NCBI RefSeq assembly: GCF_022132145.1
Contig: NZ_JAJISP010000008.1
Coordinates: 186,001-250,000 of the forward strand
Direction of reading: 5' to 3'
DNA: 64,000 nucleotides
From: Pseudomonas sp. MMS21 TM103
GTDB lineage: Bacteria; Pseudomonadota; Gammaproteobacteria; Pseudomonadales; Pseudomonadaceae
Part shown: positions 55,712-64,000 of the stretch, piece by piece
How the letters are laid out: each line of letters opens with the position of its first letter
How positions within the stretch are numbered: the stretch's first letter is position 1
Notes under the pieces: generated by a model
What the model saw: the letters and a program-made list of their open reading frames with translations, nothing else
Databases searched by the model: none
Told to the model about the DNA's origin: nothing
Position numbers and translations under genes: made by a program

Positions 55712-58213
55712 TCAGCGTTTTAGTCCGAGTCGCATGCCGATCTTGACCATTTCGAAGAACATCAGCAGTGCGGCGCCGTAGGCAAATGCCACTAGCCACT
55801 GCTCGATAGATGCGGGCTGGAAAGCGAAAACCCGTGCAAGCGGCGTGATCGCGGTAACCAGCAGCAACATCGCCAGGGTGCTGGCGAGCACCCATCCGCC
55901 AACCCGGGATAGCCCCAATAACATCGATCTCCAGCCGTGTACGGGCGAGCGGTTGGCGAGGATCAGCCCGGTATTGGCCACCACCAGGGTGATAAAGGCC
56001 AAGCCGCGGGCCACATCCTGCGCCATGCCATTGGCCAGCCCGCTGCGATACAGGGCCACCACCACTATGCTGACGCCGAGACCCTGGAGCATGCCCAGCG
56101 CGATGTGGCGCATGCTCACCAGCGGTTCGTTCAGTGCGCGTGGCGGCTGACGCATTGGCTCGCCACGGCCATTCTCGGCCTCGAAGACGATCGAGCAGGC
56201 TGGGTTGATCAGCAGCTCGAGAAAGGCGATGTGAATCGGCGCCAGCAGCAAGGGCAATCCCAGCAGCACGGGCATGAGGCTCAGGCCGATGATCGGCATA
56301 TGCACGGCGATGGTGTAGATCAGTGCCTGGCGCAGGTTGGCGAAGATCTTCCGGCCGCGCCGGATGGCCGCGACTATGGCGCTGAAATCGTCGTCGAGCA
56401 GCACCAGCGCCGCCGCTTCGCGCGCCACGTCGGTGCCGCGCTTGCCCATGGCGATGCCGATATGGGCGGCCTTGAGCGCTGGCGCATCATTGACCCCGTC
56501 GCCGGTCATCGCCACCACCTCGCCACTGGCCTTGAGGCTTTCCACCAGCGCCAGCTTTTGCTGCGGGCTGACCCGGGCAAAGACGCTGGTCGAGCGCAGG
56601 CAGTCGGCCAGCTGGGAGGCATCCATCTCGGCCAGCGCCCTGCCGCTGCACACCCTTGTGCTGGCGATTCCGGCGGCGGCGGCAATGGCGCGGGCGGTGC
56701 GCGGATGATCGCCGGTAATCATGACCAGGCGGATACCGGCGCGCTGGCACTCGGCGATGGCCGCAGGCACGTCCTCGCGCAACGGGTCGGCCAACCCGAG
56801 CAGGCCGATGAACTGCAAGTCAAAGTCATGCTGGATCTCCGGCCATTGCGGGCCCGGTGGATGGCGCGCCTTGGCCACGCCGAGTACCCGCAGGCCGCGT
56901 TCGGCCAACTGCTCGGCTTGTTGCAGCACCTGCTGGCAGTCGCCTGGCGACAGGTGACAGAGGTCGACAATCGCCTCCGGCGCGCCCTTGGTGGCGACGA
57001 ACGCCGGTTCGGCGGCATGTTCCTGCCACAGGTGCGACATCGCCAGTTGAGCCGGCGACAGTTCGTATTCGCGCACCAGCAGCCAATCCGGGTGCAGGTG
57101 TTCGGTGTTGGCCAAGTAGTCATGGGCGAAGCGGTGAAAGGCTTGCTCCATCGGGTCATGCGGCTCGATTTCGCTGGCCAGCACTGCGTATTCGAGCAGC
57201 TCGTGGAACGCTTCCGGCAGCTCCGTGGACGTCAGCGTGTCGACGTCGAGAGTCTCTCCGGCGACGCACAGGGCCGCTACCTGCATGCGGTTGTGCGTCA
57301 GCGTGCCGGTTTTGTCCACGCACAGCACGCTGGTCTGCCCCAGGGTTTCGATGCTGCTGAGGCGCCTCGTGAGGACCTGATGGCGAGCGATCCGGCGCGC
57401 GCCGAGAGCCAGAAAGACGATCATGATGACCGGCAACTCCTGCGGCAGGATGCCCATGGCCAGGGTGATGCCGGCCAGCAGTGCCTCCAGCCAGCCGCCG
57501 CGCAACATCTGATAGAGCAAGGTCAGCAATACGCACAAGCCTGCACCGATCAACGCCAGCCGCCGAGTCAGTCGCGCGATTTCAGCCTGCAGCGGGGCCG
57601 ACTGCAGGGAGATGTCCTGCAATGACTGGCCGATATGCCCGATCTGAGTGGCTTTGCCGATGGCACTGACCCGAATCAGGCCTTGCCCGCGGACTACCAG
57701 GGTGCCGGCGAATACCTCGCCACCATCGGCAAACTTGGCCACCGCCGCGGATTCTCCGGTGAGCATCGACTCATCAACGGCCAGTTCATGCGCCTGCAAG
57801 AGCAGGCCGTCGGCGGGCACGCGGTCGCCCTCGGCGAGCATCAGGATGTCCTCGCGCACCACCTCGCGCCCGGCTATGCGCACGGGTTTGCCGTCCCGGA
57901 TCACCAGGGCTCTGGGGCTTGAAAGGTCGCGCAGAGACTCCAGCGCGCGCTCGGTATGGCGCTCCTGAAGCACCGTGATGGAAATGATGATGAGTACGAA
58001 ACCGAGCAGGATCAACGCCTCACGAGGGTCGCCCATAGTCAGGTAGATCGCCCCTGCACCGAGTAGCAGCAGGAACATTGGTTCGCGCAGCACGCTAACG
58101 GCGATGCTGAGCAAGCCGCGACGCTGGTCGGTGCCCAGCTCATTGGGGCCTTCGGCGCTGAGCCGGGCGGCGGCCTGCTGCTGGCTCAGTCCGCTCGGCA
58201 GTTCGATACTCAT
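55712..58213 (-). CDS. P-type cation ATPase of uncertain ion specificity
   Basis: An 833-residue pump of the P2-like bacterial group. It begins with the cation N-domain (LSQQQAAARLSAEGPNELG), the actuator motif MLTGES, the phosphorylated aspartate in CVDKTGTLTHNRM, KGAPEAI in the nucleotide domain and AMTGDGVNDAPALKAAHIGIAMG. Helix 4 has PQELP in place of the usual PEGLP of Ca2+ pumps, and helix 6 has ELLINPACSIVFEAE, so Ca2+ or Mg2+ cannot be assumed. The ATG at 58213 follows CAGGGC; upstream ATGs lack an RBS. Confidence 0.88.
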   Translation of the reverse strand: MSIELPSGLSQQQAAARLSAEGPNELGTDQRRGLLSIAVSVLREPMFLLLLGAGAIYLTMGDPREALILLGFVLIIISITVLQERHTERALESLRDLSSPRALVIRDGKPVRIAGREVVREDILMLAEGDRVPADGLLLQAHELAVDESMLTGESAAVAKFADGGEVFAGTLVVRGQGLIRVSAIGKATQIGHIGQSLQDISLQSAPLQAEIARLTRRLALIGAGLCVLLTLLYQMLRGGWLEALLAGITLAMGILPQELPVIMIVFLALGARRIARHQVLTRRLSSIETLGQTSVLCVDKTGTLTHNRMQVAALCVAGETLDVDTLTSTELPEAFHELLEYAVLASEIEPHDPMEQAFHRFAHDYLANTEHLHPDWLLVREYELSPAQLAMSHLWQEHAAEPAFVATKGAPEAIVDLCHLSPGDCQQVLQQAEQLAERGLRVLGVAKARHPPGPQWPEIQHDFDLQFIGLLGLADPLREDVPAAIAECQRAGIRLVMITGDHPRTARAIAAAAGIASTRVCSGRALAEMDASQLADCLRSTSVFARVSPQQKLALVESLKASGEVVAMTGDGVNDAPALKAAHIGIAMGKRGTDVAREAAALVLLDDDFSAIVAAIRRGRKIFANLRQALIYTIAVHMPIIGLSLMPVLLGLPLLLAPIHIAFLELLINPACSIVFEAENGRGEPMRQPPRALNEPLVSMRHIALGMLQGLGVSIVVVALYRSGLANGMAQDVARGLAFITLVVANTGLILANRSPVHGWRSMLLGLSRVGGWVLASTLAMLLLVTAITPLARVFAFQPASIEQWLVAFAYGAALLMFFEMVKIGMRLGLKR

Positions 58214-58691
58214 GGGTTGCCCTGCATGCTGCCTTTGCTCCATTCGGGAGACTGTCGGGTGGCGTGCTGTTGACCACGCTCGGCCGCGTCGACCCGCCCT
58301 ATGCTTGCGCGCAAACTGCCACATAGCCATGTATGAATCTGAATCGGTCGATTGCCAAGTGCTGCTCAAGACTATCGGTGTGTATCAATTATGGATAAGC
58401 CGCCGGATAAGTGGAGAATCCGCAGGTCTCGAATGCTCCGCCTCCTATTGGACACTATGGGCAGATCACAGCAAATTGCCTTGACCTGGATGCCAATGCG
58501 CGCGATTCCCGGGCAGGGCATGGCGAGCAGTCCAGCATTCTTGACTGCAGCGGCGCACGGTTGCGCGAGTCCGCCCTAGGGTGTGGGCCTTGCTCAATAT
58601 GCCGTGATCTTGTTGAGCCGCGTTCTTCGGCCTGCGCAGCCGAGGGCCTGTTAATCTACGGCGAGATCTGTGCCTATATCTGGAGTAGCCC
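58214..58691. other. 478-bp gap between the divergent P-type ATPase and codA genes
   Basis: Only short frames without RBS or recognisable similarity are present, with an AT-richer stretch around 58320-58490 that may hold promoters for both directions. The codA RBS is CTGGAG. I see no repeat, RNA gene or operator worth naming. Confidence 0.5.
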
Positions 58692-59948
58692 ATGAATATC
58701 GTCAATGCGCGTCTGCGCGGCCGCAGCGGCCTGTTTCGCATCGAACTGGCGCAGGCACGCATCGCCGCGATAGTTATGCAGGCACAGGAGTTGATCGCCG
58801 CGGCGGATGAACTGGACGCCGCCGGTAACCTGGTGGTGCCGCCATTTGTCGAGCCGCATATCCACCTCGACGCGACTCTTACGGCTGGCGAGCCGAACTG
58901 GAATCTCAGTGGCACCCTGTTCGAAGGCATCGAGCTCTGGGCCGAACGCAAGGCCCTGGTCACTCACGAGGACAGCAAGCAGCGGGCGCGCAAGGCCATC
59001 GACATGCTGGTCGACCACGGCATCCAACATGTGCGCAGCCATGTCGACGTCACCGATCCGACCCTGGCCGCGCTCAAGGCCTTGCTCGAGGTGCGCGAGG
59101 AAACCCGTCACCTGATCGACCTGCAGCTCGTCGCCTTTCCCCAGGAGGGCATCGAGTCTTACGCCAATGGCCGCGCGCTGATGGAACAGGCCGTAGCACT
59201 GGGCGTCGACGTGGTGGGCGGTATCCCGCATTTCGAGAACACCCGCGAGCAGGGGGTCAGCTCGATCAAGTTCCTCATGGACCTGGCCGAGCGCAGTGGT
59301 TGCCTGGTGGATGTGCATTGCGACGAGACCGACGATCCGCACTCGCGCTTTCTCGAAGTGCTCGCCGATGAGGCGCGCGTGCGCGGCATGGGCGCGCGGG
59401 TCACGGCCAGTCATACCACCGCCATGGGCTCCTACGACAACGCCTACTGCTCCAAGTTGTTCCGCCTGCTCAAGCAGTCGCAGATCAACTTCGTCTCCTG
59501 CCCGACCGAGAGCATCCACCTGCAGGGCCGTTTCGATGTCTATCCCAAGCGCCGCGGGCTGACTCGCGTCGCCGAGCTCGACCGCGCCGGGATGAATGTC
59601 TGTTTCGGCCAGGACTCGATAGTCGACCCCTGGTATCCGCTGGGCAACGGCAACATCCTGCGCATCCTCGAGGCCGGCCTGCATATCTGCCACATGCTTG
59701 GCTTCGAGGATCTGCAGCGGGCGCTCGACCTGGTCACCGACAACAGCGCGAAAACCCTCAACCTGGGAGAGGGCTACGGCATCGAAGTGGGGCGCCCGGC
59801 CAACCTGCTGATTCTGTCCGCCGCCAGCGATTACGAAATGCTGCGCAGCCAGGGCCATGCCCTGGTCTCGGTCCGTGCCGGCCGGGTGTTGATGCGCCGC
59901 ACACCGGCGCAAGTAGTGCGCGGCGCAGAGCCTGGGGCAGGGCGATAG
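58692..59948 (+). CDS. codA: Cytosine deaminase
   Basis: A 418-residue amidohydrolase converting cytosine to uracil and ammonia. Metal ligands are H56 and H58 in EPHIHLD, His in DVHCDETDD, His in ASHTTAMGSYDN and the aspartate in FGQDSIVDPWYPLGNGNIL; this last motif is specific for CodA-type enzymes. It is a pyrimidine salvage function. No codB permease is adjacent. The start and length match E. coli CodA. Confidence 0.94.
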   Translation: MNIVNARLRGRSGLFRIELAQARIAAIVMQAQELIAAADELDAAGNLVVPPFVEPHIHLDATLTAGEPNWNLSGTLFEGIELWAERKALVTHEDSKQRARKAIDMLVDHGIQHVRSHVDVTDPTLAALKALLEVREETRHLIDLQLVAFPQEGIESYANGRALMEQAVALGVDVVGGIPHFENTREQGVSSIKFLMDLAERSGCLVDVHCDETDDPHSRFLEVLADEARVRGMGARVTASHTTAMGSYDNAYCSKLFRLLKQSQINFVSCPTESIHLQGRFDVYPKRRGLTRVAELDRAGMNVCFGQDSIVDPWYPLGNGNILRILEAGLHICHMLGFEDLQRALDLVTDNSAKTLNLGEGYGIEVGRPANLLILSAASDYEMLRSQGHALVSVRAGRVLMRRTPAQVVRGAEPGAGR

Positions 59949-60043
59949 CTGCATGGCCGGGAGTTGTCGCGCCTAAACAAGCGCTTGCGCGTTGCGCCAG
60001 GGCTTACTCGGGTCACATCGCAGTTTGAGACGTATCGGGGACG

Positions 60044-60415
60044 TCAGGCCGCCGCGAAGCGCTCGTTCAGATAGGCAATGATTGCCTTGGACTCGTACAG
60101 CCAGGTGCTCTGGCCGTTGTCCTCGATGCGCAGGCACGGCACCTTGATCTTGCCGCCTTGCTCGAGCAGGGCTTGGCGATGCTGGTCGTCGTTCTTGGCG
60201 TCGCGCAGGGCAACCGGCACGTTGAGTTTGTGCAGGGTGCGGCGGGTCTTTACGCAGAATGGGCAGGCATGAAACTGGTACAGCGCCAGGCCCGTTGCGG
60301 CTTGGGCGACGGCCGCCTGCGCTGCAGGCGCGCGCCTGAGCTTGCGCGGGCGGGTGATGAAGTCGAGAAACACGATCAACTGGCCGAGACCGATTCTGAG
60401 TGCCTTGATAAGCAT
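60044..60415 (-). CDS. Membrane-anchored glutaredoxin-like protein
   Basis: A 123-residue protein with an N-terminal hydrophobic/amphipathic stretch (ALRIGLGQLIVFLDFI) and a glutaredoxin fold: active site CPFC at residues 51-54, the cis-proline segment KIKVPCLRIED and the C-terminal STWLYESKAIIAYLNERF, resembling GST N-terminal domains. It probably handles disulfides or glutathionylation at the inner face of the membrane. It is divergent from the DUF3820 gene. Confidence 0.85.
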   Translation of the reverse strand: MLIKALRIGLGQLIVFLDFITRPRKLRRAPAAQAAVAQAATGLALYQFHACPFCVKTRRTLHKLNVPVALRDAKNDDQHRQALLEQGGKIKVPCLRIEDNGQSTWLYESKAIIAYLNERFAAA

Positions 60416-60609
60416 TGCGTGACAACCCTGGGAAGAAAATGGCGGGGGCGAAGCTTACCCGAGTTTGCCGGTGCCGGCCTGTGCGTTGGTCGCCTGCCGG
60501 GGCTTTTGCGCCAGCCAGGGCCGCCTTTAGGCATAATTGCCCGCATGTCCCGCATGTCCCGCATGGCCGAGTGACCTTGCCCATGATCAACAATCAACCA
60601 GAGCGTCCA

Positions 60610-60831
60610 ATGAAGCCCGAAGACCTGCAACTGCTGGTGACCCGCGAAATACCTTTCGGCAAATACAAAGGCCGCTTGATCGCCGATCTGCCTGGCCGCT
60701 ACCTCAACTGGTTCGCCCGCGAGGGCTTTCCCAAAGGAGAAATTGGTCGCCTGCTGGAATTGATGCAGGAAATCGATCACAACGGCCTGTCGTCGTTACT
60801 CGATCCGTTGCGCAGCAAGCCGCGCAGTTAG
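60610..60831 (+). CDS. DUF3820 (putative quorum-sensing-regulated virulence factor type) protein
   Basis: A 73-residue protein with the family core VTREIPFGKYKGRLIADLP and YLNWFAREGFPKGEIGRLL. The ATG at 60610 is chosen because the product then begins at the conserved MKPEDL; an ATG at 60583 would add nine residues. The domain label refers to a structural genomics entry and gives no biochemical role. Confidence 0.75.
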   Translation: MKPEDLQLLVTREIPFGKYKGRLIADLPGRYLNWFAREGFPKGEIGRLLELMQEIDHNGLSSLLDPLRSKPRS

Positions 60832-61069
60832 TGGCCAGTTGGGTCAGTGCAATGAATCAATTTTTGGGGTGCCGGCGGCCCTGATTCTGTGTTGTTGCTC
60901 CTCGCCATAACAGACCATGGCTCGTCGCCGCGCCTTGTCTCAGAACCTCATGCATCGGCACTTGAGCTGACCAATTAACCACACTGGCTGCTGACGCCGC
61001 AGCATGATTGGACAATCGCCGGCGCACTCGACTACCTTGAGGATTCATCCCCAATGGCGATAGCAGATC

Positions 61070-61414
61070 ATGGCCTTGAAGCACGCAGCATCGGGAGAAG
61101 TAGTCAATCTGCTGTCTGCCGCCGAGTCGCCCGATTTCATCTCCCAGGCAATTGTCAGCGCCCCGCGTATCGAGGTCATGCGCCTGGTATTGCAGGCCGG
61201 CAAAGTCATTCCCGGGCACGCCGTAGCCGGCCCGCTTACCCTGCATTGCCTGCGGGGCTGCGTCGAGGTTCAGGCCCAGGGCTCATGGCATGAAATGCAT
61301 GACAACGATCTGATGTACCTGGCCGAAGAGGCCGAGCATGCCCTGCGGGCCAAGACCGACTCGATCATGCTGGTCACGCTCTTTCGTCCGTCTCATGCAT
61401 CCAGCAACAGCTGA
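61070..61414 (+). CDS. Small cupin-fold protein
   Basis: A 114-residue single-domain protein with cupin features: LVLQAGKVIPGHAVAGPLTLHCLRGCVEV, here named by its ends LVLQAGKVIPGH and LHCLRGCVEV, followed by DNDLMYLAEEAEHALRA. Histidines at PGH, LHC and EHA could bind a metal. Related stand-alone cupins often bind small ligands; function is unknown. The RBS is weak. Confidence 0.7.
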   Translation: MALKHAASGEVVNLLSAAESPDFISQAIVSAPRIEVMRLVLQAGKVIPGHAVAGPLTLHCLRGCVEVQAQGSWHEMHDNDLMYLAEEAEHALRAKTDSIMLVTLFRPSHASSNS

Positions 61415-61481
61415 AAAATCCGCGGAATGACCTCCGTTCAATTGCCTTGATTTCGTCGATAGGCTCCTAAGCAACTATTCA

Positions 61482-61495
61482 CTGATCTGCGTCAG
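61482..61495. promoter_or_regulatory. Degenerate Anr-like box upstream of the hemerythrin gene
   Basis: CTGAT-CTGC-GTCAG retains 7 of 10 consensus bases of TTGAT-N4-ATCAA and is placed 79 nt before the start. The counterpart in P. aeruginosa (PA1673) is, as I recall, Anr-controlled, so the site is noted despite its weak score. Confidence 0.3.
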
Positions 61496-61573
61496 CCCCC
61501 ATTCCAGAGCACTTGAGTAGCCTTGGCGCAGCGCTCGCATTGCAGTCGAGCGGCATACTAAGGGCTGAGGGAA

Positions 61574-62038
61574 ATGAGTTATCTGGTTTGGCAGGACGAT
61601 CTGAATACGGGCATTCAAGTCATCGATGACCAGCACAAACGCATTGTCGACATGATCAATTCCCTGCACCAGGCGAAGGTGAGTGGGGGCAGTGGCGGTG
61701 AAGTGGGGGACGTGCTCAACGGTTTGGTGGATTACACCCTGTCGCATTTCGCCTTCGAGGAATCGCTGCTGGAGGAGGCCGGCTACGAGTTCACGCGTCC
61801 GCACAAGCGTGTTCATGAAATCTTCATTGCTCGGGTCAAGGACTTCAACCTGCGCTTCCAGGCCGGCGAGGACATCACCGATGAATTACTCAGTCTGCTC
61901 TCGCGCTGGTTGTTCAACCATATCCGCAGCGACGACGCCGGGTATGTGCAGGCGGTAAAAGACAATATGAATAGACTGGTTAGCAATCAACAGGCTGGAG
62001 GCTGGTTCTCGCGCTCGATGAAGAAGTTCTTTACCTGA
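61574..62038 (+). CDS. Bacteriohemerythrin
   Basis: A 154-residue four-helix O2-binding protein. All seven di-iron ligands are present: H21 in DDQHKRIVD, H58 and E62 in HFAFEESLL, H77 and H81 in HKRVHE, and H116 and D121 in NHIRSDDAGY. It is a stand-alone protein of the type thought to deliver or sense oxygen in microaerobic Pseudomonas. A positively charged tail (SRSMKKFF) might touch the membrane. GGGAAATG gives the RBS region. Confidence 0.93.
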   Translation: MSYLVWQDDLNTGIQVIDDQHKRIVDMINSLHQAKVSGGSGGEVGDVLNGLVDYTLSHFAFEESLLEEAGYEFTRPHKRVHEIFIARVKDFNLRFQAGEDITDELLSLLSRWLFNHIRSDDAGYVQAVKDNMNRLVSNQQAGGWFSRSMKKFFT

Positions 62039-62248
62039 GGCTTGCCTGACTTTTACGCGCAAAACTGGTGCGGCTGCTAGGGATAAGCGTCCCAGTGCAG
62101 TAGCGGCTGCTCATCCAGGACGCAATAACCCATAAGCGGGGCACCCGCCACAAGAAGGCTGCGCGCGACAGCCTTCGCGACACAATTTTCACATCGGACT
62201 TGGCAGACTTTCCGCCGTTTTCACTGAGTTGGCTGTGGAGTGGTGTCG

Positions 62249-63106
62249 ATGCAATTATCTTTGCGCTACAGGCGTTGGTTGTTGAGCTGCCTGGTACTGG
62301 TTGTGCCTGGCTTGGCTTACCCCGCCTGGCGGCATTTCTACCCGGTCAGCACTTCCTCTGATTGGCAATATCAGGTTTTTCAAGCGGATATTGACCGCGT
62401 CAGTGCCTTGGCCCTCGATGCTCAGGGCAGGCTGTATATCAGTCAGGAATTTTCCGACGGCAAGGGCACCATCCTCAGGCAAAACCGTGACGGTAGTCTA
62501 ACGACGGTCTTGAATGGCTTGTCCAAACCAGACGGGCTGGCCTCATTTGGTCCCGGTGTGGCGGTCAGTCAGGAAGCGGACAAACGACCGCTGTTGCTAT
62601 TGCAGGGCGACATGGCCGAGCCGCTGTTCTCCAGCGACAGTGTCGAGGGTATCGCCAGCGACGGCCATTACCTGTATGTCATCCAGGACAAGCACCGTGG
62701 TCGGCTGTTGCGTTACGACTCCATCAACGGTGAAGTCGTCACCTTGCGTGAGGGCCTGAATGAGGGCGAAGCGGTGACGGTCTGTGCCGATGGACGGTTG
62801 TTCTATAGCGAGAAGAAAGAAGGTTGGGTCAAGCAGTGGCAAGCCTCGGGGGAGGACACATTGGTTCAGGCCGGCCTCAACCAGCCGGGTTTTTTACTGT
62901 GCACCGCCGACGGCCTGTGGATCACTGAAGACAGTACCCATATGGCTCGGCTGCTGTTGCTCGATGCGTCGGGAGAGTTGCAGGTAGTCATGCAACATTT
63001 GCGCTCCGCCCAAACCATCATCGCCTTGGAACCCGGCCGCTACTTGCTGGCCGAGCAAGGCCGTAAGCGCATCCTCGAACTCAAGCGTCGACCTCACGGA
63101 ATCTGA
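62249..63106 (+). CDS. Exported SMP-30/NHL-like beta-propeller protein
   Basis: A 285-residue protein with an N-terminal signal anchor (RRWLLSCLVLVVPGLAYPAW) and repeated propeller blades: SALALDAQGRLYISQEF, GLSKPDGLASFGPGVAVS, VEGIASDGHYLYVIQD, GEAVTVCADGRLFYSE, GFLLCTADGLWITED. Ligand and function are unknown. ATG at 62249 is preferred to two GTG codons just upstream because GTGGAG lies 8 nt away. It ends 4 nt before the LTA-synthase-like gene, as PA1688 does before PA1689, so the two are probably one operon. Confidence 0.75.
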   Translation: MQLSLRYRRWLLSCLVLVVPGLAYPAWRHFYPVSTSSDWQYQVFQADIDRVSALALDAQGRLYISQEFSDGKGTILRQNRDGSLTTVLNGLSKPDGLASFGPGVAVSQEADKRPLLLLQGDMAEPLFSSDSVEGIASDGHYLYVIQDKHRGRLLRYDSINGEVVTLREGLNEGEAVTVCADGRLFYSEKKEGWVKQWQASGEDTLVQAGLNQPGFLLCTADGLWITEDSTHMARLLLLDASGELQVVMQHLRSAQTIIALEPGRYLLAEQGRKRILELKRRPHGI

Positions 63107-63110
63107 ATCT

Positions 63111-64000
63111 ATGGCCTCCACTCCGGCCTTTAAGCATCCCTCGTCGGCAGCTCTTCGCGCGCGTCCGACCCTGCAAAGCCACTTGGTCTTCACCCTCTTG
63201 AGTGCGATGGCGCTGCTGCTGATCTATGCCTTGCTGCGTGTTGCCTTGCTGGTCTACAACAGCGAGTTGATTGGCGTGACGCCTGCAGTAAGCTTTGCCG
63301 AGGCCTTTCTCAACGGCCTGCGATTCGATCTGCGGGTGGTGGTCTATGCCTGCATCCCGTTGCTGCTGTCGTTACTCAGCGTGCGCGCCATGGCTGCCCG
63401 AGGCTTGCAGCGCTTCTGGCTGACGGGATTCGCCAGCGTCACCCTGTTTCTCGGGTTGTCCGAACTGGACTTCTACCGTGAATTTCATCAGCGCCTCAAT
63501 AGCCTGGTGTTCCAGTACTTTCAGGAAGACCCCAAGACTGTCCTGAGCATGCTGTGGAACGGCTTCCCGGTCGGCCGCTACCTGCTTGCCTGGGGTGTTG
63601 CGACCTGGTTGCTGAGCGAGCTGTTCAAACGCCTGGATCTGCACAGTCGGCCAGCGGCCAAGCTGTCGTCATCAGCCACCGGCGCGCCGGCCTGGTATTG
63701 GCGCATCGCTACCTTCGGCGTCTGCCTGGTGGTGGCCGTGATTGCGGCCCGTGGCCACATCAGCCAGGGGCCGCCGCTGCGCTGGGGCGATGCCTATACC
63801 ACCGAGTCGATGTTTGCCAATCAGCTCGGCCTGAATGGCACCTTGACCCTGGTCTCGGCTGCCCAAGCCAGTTTTTCCTCGCACCGTGAAAATGCCTGGC
63901 AGTCGACCATGACCGACCAGCTGGCCCAGGAAACCGTGCGCAAACTGCTCCTGACCCCTTACGATCAGCTGGTCGATGCCGACACCGCAGCGATCCGCCG
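63111..64000 (+). CDS. LTA synthase/phosphoglycerol transferase-like membrane protein, N-terminal part
   Basis: The frame opens with ATG 4 nt after the propeller gene and stays open to the window end (296 codons visible). It has about five N-terminal transmembrane helices (HLVFTLLSAMALLLIYALLR, FDLRVVVYACIPLLLSLLSV, LTGFASVTLFLGLSELDFY and further ones) with FYREFHQRLNSLVFQYFQED, the pattern of LtaS/MdoB-type enzymes before their periplasmic sulfatase-fold domain. That domain is outside the window. In Gram-negative bacteria such proteins decorate periplasmic glucans or other glycans with phosphoglycerol. Confidence 0.82.
   Translation, partial: MASTPAFKHPSSAALRARPTLQSHLVFTLLSAMALLLIYALLRVALLVYNSELIGVTPAVSFAEAFLNGLRFDLRVVVYACIPLLLSLLSVRAMAARGLQRFWLTGFASVTLFLGLSELDFYREFHQRLNSLVFQYFQEDPKTVLSMLWNGFPVGRYLLAWGVATWLLSELFKRLDLHSRPAAKLSSSATGAPAWYWRIATFGVCLVVAVIAARGHISQGPPLRWGDAYTTESMFANQLGLNGTLTLVSAAQASFSSHRENAWQSTMTDQLAQETVRKLLLTPYDQLVDADTAAIR

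Noticed and set aside
55937-57625. 562-codon plus-strand open frame
   Set aside because: Antisense to the P-type ATPase gene with no family resemblance.
60541-60568. Three 9-bp copies of CGCATGTCC-like sequence
   Set aside because: Too short and imperfect to call a functional repeat; lies in untranslated DNA before the DUF3820 gene.

Overview
The window is a GC-rich gammaproteobacterial chromosome segment, almost certainly Pseudomonas (sensu lato). Several gene blocks follow the order I remember from P. aeruginosa PAO1: the end of the arginine/ornithine uptake operon (aotP-argR), a long purine-ureide-glyoxylate block (PA1496-PA1519-like), and an aroC/MFS/mtnD block (PA1679-PA1689-like, partly rearranged). 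Codons mostly end in G or C, starts include ATG, GTG and TTG, and Pseudomonas-style intergenic palindromes are scattered throughout. I saw no rRNA, tRNA, CRISPR array or intact insertion sequence. These PAO1 correspondences are from memory.

Layout. 1-2066: arginine transport ATPase and its AraC-type regulator. 2326-3192: a lipoprotein with nine 42-bp repeats. 3379-27328: a catabolic supercluster. It holds a Tsx-like porin, an NCS2 urate/xanthine-type permease, membrane urate hydroxylase PuuD, UraH, UraD, PuuE, Alc, AllA, then Gcl, Hyi, GlxR, glycerate 2-kinase and pyruvate kinase, plus a urea transporter. Together these can carry urate through allantoin and ureidoglycolate to glyoxylate, tartronate semialdehyde, glycerate and pyruvate. 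LysR and TetR(RutR-like) regulators and a second moaA lie inside it. At least seven copies of a near-palindrome resembling TTGTGTACAA sit in the non-coding DNA of this block, which suggests one FadR/GntR-like regulator encoded elsewhere.

27871-34491: a three-gene cassette of overlapping genes with different codon preference: PEP synthase, a beta-phosphoglucomutase-like plus trehalose-phosphatase-like HAD fusion, and a GH65 phosphorylase/hydrolase. It looks horizontally acquired. Upstream is an Anr/FNR-like box correctly spaced from a plausible extended -10, so low-oxygen control is predicted. The HAD-TPP-GH65 order resembles a split version of the single-chain mycobacterial OtsB1 (Rv2006).

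34723-36993: two related MITE-like elements bracket two minus-strand genes. 37112-41961: chorismate synthase, an MFS transporter, acireductone dioxygenase without its usual mtnB/mtnC neighbours, and an Ogt/AlkA alkylation repair pair. 42238-48115: an ABC-2 exporter and an RND efflux pair. 48437-54952: oxidoreductases, BenE, LysE, a MarR regulator with two clear operators, a PLP aminotransferase and a GST. 55086-64000: a YjdF-like membrane protein, a P-type ATPase with unusual ion-site motifs, cytosine deaminase, a membrane glutaredoxin, small proteins, a complete hemerythrin, a beta-propeller-like protein and the start of an LTA-synthase-like gene cut off by the window edge.
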